Source: Streptomyces aureus
GTDB taxonomy: Bacteria > Actinomycetota > Actinomycetes > Streptomycetales > Streptomycetaceae
Direction: 5' to 3'
Length of the DNA stretch: 64,000 bases
Assembly (NCBI RefSeq): GCF_000725495.1
Contig: NZ_JNZD01000018.1
Location: 1 to 64,000, forward strand
The notes beneath the pieces were generated by a model. The model made no database searches and was not told the DNA's origin. It saw nothing but the letters and a program-made list of their open reading frames with translations. Shown piece after piece: positions 55,929-63,900 of this stretch (positions are counted from its first letter, which is position 1; every line of letters begins with the position of its first letter). The position numbers and the translations under genes were made by a program.

Positions 55929-56461
55929 TCCCGAGCGACGCCTGGCGGGGCGCCTGTCGGGGGCGCCGGTGCGGCGTCTGGCGGGGGCGCCGGTGCGGCG
56001 TCTTGCGGGGAGCCCGTCAGGGGCGTCGGGGCGACCCCTGACGGGACACCCATCAGGGGCGCCGGGTGGCGGGCGCGGGACGCACCGGGCGCCGGGCGGG
56101 GCCAGAGGGCCGCCCCGGGCGCTTACGGCCCCTGGCCCTGGCGCCGACTCCGGCCCCCGGCCTGGGTACCGGCCTCGTTACCTGCCCTGGCCCCGTATCG
56201 GCTCCGCCCCCAACCGGGTGCCGGCTCCGGCTTCGGTGTCGGCTCAGGGCTTCGCTTCGGCACCGGCTCCGGCTTCGGCAACTCCGGCCCCGACTCCGGT
56301 GCCAGCGCTGGCTCCGAATCCGGCTCCGGCTCCGGCCTCGGCCTCGGCCTCGGCTTCGGCTTCGGCTTCTGCTTCTGCTTCTGCTTCGGCTCACGAAGGG
56401 GCCACGACGCCGGGCCCGGCTCTCGGCTCACGAAGGGGCCACACCGGTGCTCCGGCCCCGC
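55929..56461. other. 533-bp low-complexity gap
   Basis: No clear gene. 55940-56100 is GGGGCGCC-type repeat. 56329-56396 is a hexanucleotide-like run of GGCTCC/GGCCTC/GGCTTC/TGCTTC. A 19-base direct repeat, CGGCTCACGAAGGGGCCAC, occurs at about 56389 and 56427, and CTCACGAAG recurs at the end of the next gene. Read on the minus strand in frame with third-position G, it codes KQ/KP/RP/EP repeats (56123-56431), which might be a lost C-terminal tail. Confidence 0.6.
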
Positions 56462-56854
56462 TCACGAAGAGAGCATCACGCCCGTGCCGAACGCCAGGGT
56501 CGCGGACAGGAACCAACCGAACGACGGCGCCAGCAGATACCGCAGCGTCCACAGCCGGGCCGTGGCCGGCCGGTTCTGCGCGTAGACCACGGGCACGCTG
56601 CCGCCGACCGGTGGAAGCCCGCACAGCGGCCCCCGCCACCCCGGGTCGAGGACCAGCCCGCGGCCCAGGTGGTCGGAGAACGCCACGAGTCCGCCCCGGC
56701 GCCGGTCCGAGACGGCGCGGGGCGTCACCCGGCCCATGACCCGCAGCCCGCGCACCCACAGCCGTACGGCCTCCAGCGCCGACCGGGTCGCCAGCGTCAG
56801 GAAGCCGAGGCCGAACCCCGTGCACAGCGCCAGCAGCACCAACTCCGCGCCCAT
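56462..56854 (-). CDS. DUF3592-like membrane protein
   Basis: 130 residues. An N-terminal membrane segment (ELVLLALCTGFGLGFLTLATR), a central beta-rich domain (FSDHLGRGLVLDPGWRG, PPVGGSVPVVYAQNRPATARL) as in DUF3592, and a C-terminal membrane segment (FGWFLSATLAFGTGVML). ATG 56854. It lies between the coupling-protein and NlpC/P60 genes on the opposite strand; its role is unknown. Confidence 0.7.
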   Translation of the reverse strand: MGAELVLLALCTGFGLGFLTLATRSALEAVRLWVRGLRVMGRVTPRAVSDRRRGGLVAFSDHLGRGLVLDPGWRGPLCGLPPVGGSVPVVYAQNRPATARLWTLRYLLAPSFGWFLSATLAFGTGVMLSS

Positions 56855-56929
56855 ACCGATCCCTTCGTCCGCGAACCGCACCCGGGACGCACAACGGGAG
56901 GCGCGTCCCACCGGTTCATGCCCACGCCC

Positions 56930-56960
56930 TGAACCGCCGGACACCACCGCCCCGTTGTGG
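56930..56960 (+). promoter_or_regulatory. shared ECF-type promoter motif, copy 2
   Basis: TGAACCGCC (56930-56938) and CCCGTTGTGG (56951-56960); 18 bp between GAAC and CGTT. About 55 bp upstream of the NlpC/P60 ATG. Confidence 0.7.
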
Positions 56961-57014
56961 GGACGAAACCGCCCCGCACAGCTCACACCTTCCACGAAAG
57001 GAGACCCGGCACCG

Positions 57015-58049
57015 ATGAGACGGATCCTGCGCGCACCCGGCCGGCGGACGGCGGCGACCGTCACCCTGGCCCTCGCCCTGGCGGCGGCCGCCCCGCAGCC
57101 GGCCCGGGCCGAGCCCGGCACCCTCACCGAGGTGCGCGCCGAACTCGAACGGCTCTACCACGACGCGGAGGTCGCCACGAACCGGTACGACGCGGCCGAC
57201 GAGAAGGTGACCGCGCAGGTGAAGCGCGTCCACGCGCTGCGGTCCCGGATCGGGGCGGCCGAGACGCGGCTGGGCCGCCTCACCTCCCTGGCGGGAGCCG
57301 CGGCCCGCGCCCAGTACCGGGGGGACAGCCTGCCCGCCGAGATGCAGTTCGCCCTCTCCGGCAATCCCGAACGCGCCCTGGACGACGCGTCCTTGGTCCG
57401 GCAGGCACAGCGGGCCACCCAGGGGGTGCTGACCGCGCTGAGCGCCACCCGCGAGGACCTGGGAACCCGTACGGAGGAGGCCGCGGCCGAGCTGAAGCGG
57501 CTGCGGGCGAGCCGTCGCGACCGTGACACCGAGCGCCGGACGATCGAGAAGCACATCGCCGAGGCGAAGAGCCTGGAGTCCCGGCTGGAGAAGAAGGAGG
57601 TCGAACGGATCGCCGCCCTGGAGAAGAAGGAGGCCGACGACGCCCAGGCCACCTGGGTGGGCACGGGCATCCTCGACAAGGTCGGCACCGAGGCGACGCC
57701 GGCCGGCCGGAAGGCGATCGCGTTCGCCACCCGCCAGCTCGGCAAGCCCTATGTGTGGGGCGCCGAGGGCCCCGACTCCTACGACTGCTCGGGTCTCACC
57801 TCGGGGGCATGGCTCGCGGCGGGCCACCCCATCCCCCGCACCTCGGAGGAGCAGTGGCGCCTGCTGAAGCACGTGCCCGTCGAGAAGATGCGGCCGGGCG
57901 ACCTCATCATCTACTTCGCCGACGCCAGCCACGTCGCCCTCTACATCGGCGACGGAAAGATCATCCAGGCGCCCCGGCCGGGCCGCTGGGTGTACGTCTC
58001 CCCGGCCGCGTCGATGGAGATCCTCGGCGTGGTCCGCCCGGACGCCTGA
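57015..58049 (+). CDS. secreted NlpC/P60 peptidoglycan hydrolase with coiled coil
   Basis: 344 residues. Signal peptide (residues 1-32, ending ARA), long coiled coil (~35-215, Glu/Arg/Lys-rich), then NlpC/P60 domain: Cys in SYDCSGLTSGAW, His in SHVALYIGDGKI, and YVWGAEGPD before the Cys. Cuts D-gamma-Glu to diaminopimelate stem-peptide bonds; resembles RipA-like enzymes. Together with the SLT it would open the wall for the secretion machine. AAAGGAGA precedes ATG 57015. The shared promoter motif is upstream. Confidence 0.9.
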   Translation: MRRILRAPGRRTAATVTLALALAAAAPQPARAEPGTLTEVRAELERLYHDAEVATNRYDAADEKVTAQVKRVHALRSRIGAAETRLGRLTSLAGAAARAQYRGDSLPAEMQFALSGNPERALDDASLVRQAQRATQGVLTALSATREDLGTRTEEAAAELKRLRASRRDRDTERRTIEKHIAEAKSLESRLEKKEVERIAALEKKEADDAQATWVGTGILDKVGTEATPAGRKAIAFATRQLGKPYVWGAEGPDSYDCSGLTSGAWLAAGHPIPRTSEEQWRLLKHVPVEKMRPGDLIIYFADASHVALYIGDGKIIQAPRPGRWVYVSPAASMEILGVVRPDA

Positions 58050-58067
58050 GACACGGACCCGAGTGGA

Positions 58068-58119
58068 CCCGGGTGAGGTGATGCGGGACCGGCGCGGTCC
58101 GCCCCTCACCTCACCCGGG
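58068..58119. terminator. bidirectional terminator
   Basis: Perfect 13-bp stem CCCGGGTGAGGTG / CACCTCACCCGGG with an inner GGACC/GGTCC hairpin, between convergent NlpC/P60 and DUF4913 genes. Its right arm includes the stop codon of the DUF4913 gene. Confidence 0.85.
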
Positions 58120-58533
58120 AGGCGGTCCGAACGGATCGGCGGCGTCCACGGTGGGCACCTCCTTCGGGCGGTGCCCCCCGGGCCTGCATCCGGCGAACAC
58201 CCCGGACGGGTCCCGCAGGTTCTGCATGATCGGCCCCAGGAAGTCCCGGTGCCAGGCCGCCGGGCCGCTCGCCCCGGCCTCGGAGCCGGTGTCGCTCAGC
58301 TCCCCCCAGGCCAGCCACAGCCCGTGCAGCTGGGCGACCGCCTCCGGGTGCTCCCACCAGCGCGAGCACCAGGGAGCCATGGAGGTGACCTCCCGGCCGT
58401 AGACCGGGAGCAGCACGTGGTGCACCCACAGGGTCAGCCCCCGAAGCGCCCGGCCGTACTCCGGCCCCTCCAGGTAGAGGATGAACTTCGGTGCCGTGTC
58501 CGCCTGTTCGGCGTCGGACGCCTCGACCGTCAT
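58111..58533 (-). CDS. DUF4913 protein
   Basis: 140 residues. Family features: VHHVLLPVYGREVTS, WCSRWWEHPEAVAQLHGLWLAW, WHRDFLGPIMQNL with FAGCRPGGHRP at the end. DUF4913 is frequent in actinobacterial plasmids and integrative elements, of unknown function. ATG 58533 has GGAAGGAG upstream. Its presence links the locus to mobile-element ancestry. Confidence 0.85.
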   Translation of the reverse strand: MTVEASDAEQADTAPKFILYLEGPEYGRALRGLTLWVHHVLLPVYGREVTSMAPWCSRWWEHPEAVAQLHGLWLAWGELSDTGSEAGASGPAAWHRDFLGPIMQNLRDPSGVFAGCRPGGHRPKEVPTVDAADPFGPPPG

Positions 58534-58684
58534 GGCGCTCCTTCCTGATGCGCGGCGGGAGCCGCGTCGGACAGTGCTGCCGGGGCGGTCGCGGACCCGG
58601 GGACTCCGCCCGCCCCGGCACCACAACGCACCCGTGCCGTACGCGGTTCACGGGCGCCCCGCTCCGCCGGGGCCGGCGCCGGGT

Positions 58685-58712
58685 TGAACCGCCCGGAGCC
58701 CGCGTCCGTTGC
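58685..58712 (+). promoter_or_regulatory. shared ECF-type promoter motif, copy 4 (variant)
   Basis: TTGAACCGCC (58684-58693) and TCCGTTGCA (58705-58713), with 17 bp between GAAC and CGTT, one less than the other three. It lies about 100 bp before ATG 58812. Confidence 0.6.
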
Positions 58713-58811
58713 AGCTGTCACGGCCGTCGGGACGATCCGGGAGCGACCGGCCGGCGGTTCGACAGCGCGAGTGGACGGCAGTCGCTCGCCACCGGCGAGG
58801 AGGACCTCACG

Positions 58812-60509
58812 ATGGCGCTTTTCGACGAGACGAAGTTCCGGTCCGACGAGGCGGAGATGCGGGCGGAGGTGAAGAAGTACGGCCTGCACCACGACAAGGC
58901 CTTCATGAAGGCCTTCGACGGCTACGTCGACCAGCTCTATCTGAACGGCACCTGGCTCAACCAGGGGCACACCCCGAACCCGGGCTGGTCCGCGGACGCG
59001 GCGACCAATCTGATCTCCGAGTTCGACCGGATCAACGCCCTGCACGTCCCGGCCTCCTGGTGGCGGGCGAACAAGCGGGAGAAGAACTTCGCGGCGATGC
59101 GGGACGCGAAGGCGCAGGAGACCCTGAGCAAGAAGTACCTGTGGAGCAAGACGGAGCCGTACTACCCGGCGCGGCAGGCCGCGGCGGCCGGCGGTCTCAT
59201 CCTGGAGTCGTCACCGCCGGGAAGGATCTTCAACGGACGGAACTGCGGGTTCACCAACTGGTCGGACGCTCCGGTGCAGGCCGAGCTGTGGACGCACATG
59301 TCCAGCCACTACGTGGACGGGGCACGGGGGCCGGTCGAGGCGGTGATCCTCGAGGGCAAGGTGGACAACAGCGTCCTGACCGCGCACGAGTGGCCCCACC
59401 TGAAGAAGCGCATCGAGGCCGGCCAGGTCTCCAACATGCACGTCAAGGTCATGGGGATCAGGGGCGACTCGCAGGACTCGTCCACGTGGTCGCTGCAGAC
59501 GAGGGCGACGTTCAACGTCCACTCGCAGAAGTCGTTCGACCAGATCCCCTCCCCGGACGACCCGAATTTCGCGGCCAAGCAGAACCGCTGGCGCGACCGG
59601 GAGAAGGCCCGGAACGCCTCCAAGTCCTCCAAGTCCTCGACCAGCTCGTCGAGTTCGCAGGACAGCGCGTCGAGCAGCCACTCGCTCAAGACCTTCCACG
59701 AGGTCTTCGACGACCCGAACGCGGTTGTCGTCCTGGCCGACCCCGCCACGAGCGGCGCCACGGCCGCGGAGAGCCCGAAGGACCTGTCCGGGACCGTGAA
59801 CCGTCAGCTCACCCGGGCCGCGACCAACGCCTCCCTCCAGGGCGCGAGCCGGGCGGCCACCGAGGCCGCCGTCCTGACCGCGCTGAACGAACAGGCGGCG
59901 GCAGCGGTCTCCCTGGAGAGCAAGCTGACGGCCTTCCGGGCGGAGCAGGTACGGCGGGCGAGCACCTCCCAGTGGCCGGGCGCGCAGAACTACGGCGACC
60001 AGCTGGCCCAGGGGGTGTCCACGCTGGGTCTCGGTCACTCGGCCGCCGACTACTCGCCGACGTCGTCGGTGCCCGGGGCCGGGGGCAGCTACTTCCCCCA
60101 GGGGGCCACGTACACCACGGCGCCCCAGTACGCCTACACGGCCCGGCCGGTCGCCGTCGACACGTCGTACTCCATGCCACGTACGGAGTCCCCGGTCGAG
60201 AGCGCCTCGCTCTTCGAGCCTCCGTCGCCGCCCGTGCACGACGCCGGGTCGTTCCACCCCTCGTACACGAACACCCAGGAGCGCACGCCGAGCACCGGTT
60301 CGGCCTCCTCGGACTTCGGAGCACCGCTGGAGCACGCTCCGCGGAATCCCAGCCCGCCGTCCGAGGTCCCGGTGCAGACGTCGTCGGGGAAGCAGAAGGC
60401 GAAGGAGCCGAAGAAGGAGGCCAAGCAGGCGAAGTCGGGCGGCGGCCTGGCGGCGTGGGTCAGGGGCGACCAGTACAGGAAGAAGCCCGGCGGCCCCAGC
60501 AAGCGCTGA
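58812..60509 (+). CDS. large hypothetical protein, candidate secretion substrate
   Basis: 565 residues, not recognised. Residues ~1-270 are globular (YGLHHDKAFMKAFDGYVDQL; FTNWSDAPVQAELWTHMSSH; VILEGKVDNSVLTAHEWPHL). A Ser/Lys linker (~275-300) leads to an Ala-rich helical part (~330-410), a Ser/Pro/Tyr disordered stretch and a strongly basic tail (KQKAKEPKKEAKQAKS...). No signal peptide and no membrane segment. A basic C-terminus is a known trait of type IV substrates, so it could be an effector; this is inference. Confidence 0.65.
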   Translation: MALFDETKFRSDEAEMRAEVKKYGLHHDKAFMKAFDGYVDQLYLNGTWLNQGHTPNPGWSADAATNLISEFDRINALHVPASWWRANKREKNFAAMRDAKAQETLSKKYLWSKTEPYYPARQAAAAGGLILESSPPGRIFNGRNCGFTNWSDAPVQAELWTHMSSHYVDGARGPVEAVILEGKVDNSVLTAHEWPHLKKRIEAGQVSNMHVKVMGIRGDSQDSSTWSLQTRATFNVHSQKSFDQIPSPDDPNFAAKQNRWRDREKARNASKSSKSSTSSSSSQDSASSSHSLKTFHEVFDDPNAVVVLADPATSGATAAESPKDLSGTVNRQLTRAATNASLQGASRAATEAAVLTALNEQAAAAVSLESKLTAFRAEQVRRASTSQWPGAQNYGDQLAQGVSTLGLGHSAADYSPTSSVPGAGGSYFPQGATYTTAPQYAYTARPVAVDTSYSMPRTESPVESASLFEPPSPPVHDAGSFHPSYTNTQERTPSTGSASSDFGAPLEHAPRNPSPPSEVPVQTSSGKQKAKEPKKEAKQAKSGGGLAAWVRGDQYRKKPGGPSKR

Positions 60510-60513
60510 CGGA

Positions 60514-60554
60514 CCCGGGGGCCGCGGGAAGCGCGCACGGCCGCGCCCCCCGGG
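60514..60554 (+). terminator. terminator after the 565-residue protein
   Basis: CCCGGGGGCCGCG (60514-60526) pairs with CGCGCCCCCCGGG (60542-60554) with one mismatch, 5 bp past the stop codon. Confidence 0.65.
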
Positions 60555-60606
60555 CTCCCGGGGCTTCGCACCCCGGACGGATCCGTCACAACTCCTGGCC
60601 GTTGCG

Positions 60607-60637
60607 TTGAACCGCCGTACCCAAGCGGCCCGTTGTG
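60607..60637 (+). promoter_or_regulatory. shared ECF-type promoter motif, copy 3
   Basis: TTGAACCGCC (60607-60616) and CCCGTTGTG (60629-60637); 18 bp between GAAC and CGTT. Nearly the same as copy 1, including CTGT before a CGA downstream. It leads to the small ORF at 60702. Confidence 0.7.
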
Positions 60638-60701
60638 CTGTACGAACCCGTGCCGGCGTCCGGCCGGCACCGCACGGCCGAGAGACCGGGAAGGTGTACC
60701 C

Positions 60702-60896
60702 ATGTCCACTGCCCGTACGAGGCGGTTCGCTCCGGGGGGTCTGCTGGAACGGCGCGGGTCCGCGCCGGCCGCGAACGGGTGCTACGGCCGTACGGATCCG
60801 CCGCGTCCGGCCGCCGGCTCCCCCTGGTTCCCCGACGCTCCCCTGCCCCCGGCCCTGCTGCGGCTGCCCGCCGGATTCGAACCGCGCGGGAGCTGA
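60702..60896 (+). CDS. small basic hypothetical protein
   Basis: 64 residues, Arg-rich N-terminus (STARTRRFAPGGLLERRGS) and Pro-rich remainder ending in PPALLRLPAGFEPRGS. A GGGAAGG site lies before ATG 60702 and the shared promoter motif is 65 bp upstream, which is the main reason to accept it as a gene. Function unknown; may be a secreted peptide or regulator. Confidence 0.55.
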   Translation: MSTARTRRFAPGGLLERRGSAPAANGCYGRTDPPRPAAGSPWFPDAPLPPALLRLPAGFEPRGS

Positions 60897-60974
60897 CCGG
60901 GCCGACCGCGGGGAGGCGGTCGCACGAGCGGACCACAGGCACCGGAGGCACCCACGACCCCGAGGAGACGCATG

Positions 60975-63900
60975 TCAGACGGCCGGCTCCGGCTCGTCGT
61001 CCCCCGGGGCCGCACGGGCGCCGGGCGTGCCCTCGCCCCGGGCGTCACGGGTGTCGTGCGGGCCGTCCGGCAGCCGGCCGAGCCGGGCGCGCACCTTCTC
61101 GGCGTCCGGATGGTCGAACTCCGCGAAGATCGACAGGGCCTCGCGCCAGCTGTCCCGCGCGGCGTCCGGCTCGTCGGCGTCCAGATGGACGTCCCCGAGG
61201 TTGCCCAGGGTGTGGCCCTCTCCCCAGCGGTTGCCGATGTCCCGGTGGGTCTTCAGCGCCTGGAGGTGGTACTCGACGGCGGCGCCGTATTGCCCCAGAC
61301 GGCGGTGGACGGTGCCGAGGATGTCGAGGGTGACGCCTTCGACCCAGCGGTTGCCGCTCGCGCGCAGCACGGCCAGCGCCCGCTCGAGACAGTCGACGGC
61401 ATCCTCGAACCGGCCCTGCCGCTGGTAGGCGTCACCGAGGTTGTTCAGGGCGATCCCCTCGCCCCAGGCGCCGCCGATGACCCGCTCGATCGCCAGCCCC
61501 CGGCGGGTGTACTCGACGGCCTTGGCGAGCTGCCCGGACTGGAGGTAGGCGTCACCCAGGTTCGACACGGCCGACCCCCTGCCGTCGTGGTCCCCGAGAT
61601 CGCGGTAGGCGACCATCGCCCGGTGCAGATGGTCGATCGTCTCGCCGAGCCGGCCCGAACTGCGCAGGGCCGCCGCCAGGTCCGCGAGCCCCTGCGCCTC
61701 GCCCCAGCGGTCGCCCGCCGCGCGGGCGGCGGCGAGCCCCGTACCGGCGGTGTCGAGCCAGTCGTGCATGTGGCTGCGGAGGTAGAAGAACCCCCACAGG
61801 ACCGCGGGCAGCCGCCAGGCGATGCCGTGCCGCCCGTGCGCGGCGGCCGTGTGCACCGCGCTGACCAGATTGCTGCGCTCCCGCTCGCACCAGCCGAGGG
61901 CCTCGTCGTACGTCGTGAACGTGAGCGGCCGGCACAGCGCGGGCGGCGGATCGAGCGGGATCGGACGCCGGCGTGGGGTGATGTGCGGATAGGCGGCGTC
62001 CGCGGTGTGCAGGTACCAGGACAGCAGCCGTTCCAGCGCCAACTCCCGCTCCTCGGGGCTCTCGTCGGCCTCGACGCGCTCGGCGGCGTACACCCGGAGC
62101 AGGTCGTGCAGGGTGTAGCGGCCCGGGAAGTGCTCGGTGAGCAGATGGGCCCGGGTCAGCTCGACGAGCAGGCCGCGGGTCTCCCGCGCCGGCAGCCCGG
62201 CGAGCGCGGCCGCGGCGGGCGCGGAGATGTCGGGCCCGGAGTGCAGGCCCAGCAGATGGAAGAGGCGGGCGGCCGGGGCCGACAGCGCCCGGTACGACCA
62301 GGAGAAGACGGCCCGTACGTCCGTGGTGATGTCCTCGCCGCCGGTGAACGCGTCGAGGCTGCCGTGGCTCTCGCGCAGTTCGTCGACGATGGCGCTGAGC
62401 GGGAAGCCGGGGTGCGCGGCGGCGTGGGCGGCGACGATGGACAGCGCCAGCGGCAGCCGGGCGCACCGCGTGATGATCTCGTCGGCCGCGTCCGGTTCCG
62501 CCGCCGGCCGTTCGGTGCCGAGCCGGCGGGCCAGCAGGTCGTGCGCCTCCTCGGGTGTGAGCTGGTCCAGGGTCAGCGGGTAGGCGCCCTCCGCGGCGAC
62601 CAGTCCGGTGAGCTGGTTGCGGCTGGTGACGATGACCAGGCAGCCCGGGGCGCCGGGCAGCAGCGGACGGACCTGCTCGGTGTCGCGCGCGTTGTCGAGC
62701 AGGACGAGCACCCGGCGCCGGGCGAGCATGCTGCGGTAGAGCGCCGCCTGCGCGTCGAGACCGGCGGGGATCCGCATCGGGGGGACGCCGAGCGCGTCGA
62801 GGAAGGTCCGGATGGCGTCCTCGGGCGCCACGACCACGCCGGTCGGGTCGAAGCCGCGCAGATTGACGTAGAGCTGTCCGTCGGGGAAGCGGCCGGCCAT
62901 CTCGTGGGCCCAGTGCACGGCCAGGGTGGTCTTGCCGATCCCCGCCATGCCGCCGATCGCACTGATCACCACGGAGTCCGGTGCGTGGCCCGTCCCGGGC
63001 AACAGGGCACGTACGCGCTCGAGTTCGGCCTCCCGCCCGGCGAACGTCGGCAGATCGGCGGGAAGCTGAGCCGGAACGGCCGCTTGCGGGGCGGAGGGCA
63101 GGACGGGCTTGGCGGCCGGGGCGGGGGGTTCGGAGGGAGCGGGGCCGGGAGGACCGGGTGCCGGGGCGCCTCCGGGCGCGGGGGCCGCGGGGCGCGCGGG
63201 TGGCGCGGACGGCGCGGGAGACCCGGGGGCCCCGGCAGGACCGGGTGCGGGAGATCCGGGTGCGGACGGCCCCTGTTCGGAGGGCCCGGGTGCGGCCGAC
63301 GGGACCGGCGGGGGCGGCACGATGTCCCCGGAGGGTCCGGCAGTGCCCGAGGGTCCGGTGCCAGCAGGCGGTCCGACGTCCACGGGCGGACCGATGTCCG
63401 TACGCGATCCGATGCCCGTACGCGATCCGATGCCGGCGGAGGGCCCCGTGCCCGCAGGGGGTCCGATGTCCGCGGGCGATCCGACGCCCGTGGGCGATCC
63501 GGTGCCCGCGGAGGGCCCCATGCCTGTAGGGGGTCCGGTGTCCACGGGCGGTCCCCCGTCCACGGGCAGGTCCCGGTGCGCGGAGGGTCCGACGTCCGGC
63601 CGGGATTCGGCGGCCGGGAACGGCGGCGCACCACCCGGGGACGGGCGGGCGTCCAAGGTCGGATCCGCGGCCAGGATGCGGTCGTTGAGGTCCCTCAGCG
63701 CCGCACCGGGTTCGACGCCAAGCTCGGCCACCAGCGTGGCGCGCGTCCCGCGGTAGGCGGCCAGCGCCTCGGCCTGCCGCCCGGACCGGTACAGCGCCAG
63801 CATGAGCAGCCGGCACAGCCCCTCCCGCAGCGGATGCCTCCCGGTGAGCGAGACCAGTTCGCCGATCACCTCACCGTGGCGGCCGAGTTCGACCTCGACC

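Noticed and set aside
55969-56739. 256-residue plus-strand frame with an Ala-Ser repeat
   Set aside because: Poor third-position GC, no ribosome-binding site, overlaps the opposite DUF3592-like gene; treated as low-complexity DNA.
60702-61428. 273-residue plus-strand frame running into the second AfsR-like gene
   Set aside because: Antisense shadow of that regulator; only the short frame ending at 60896 has a ribosome-binding site and promoter motif.
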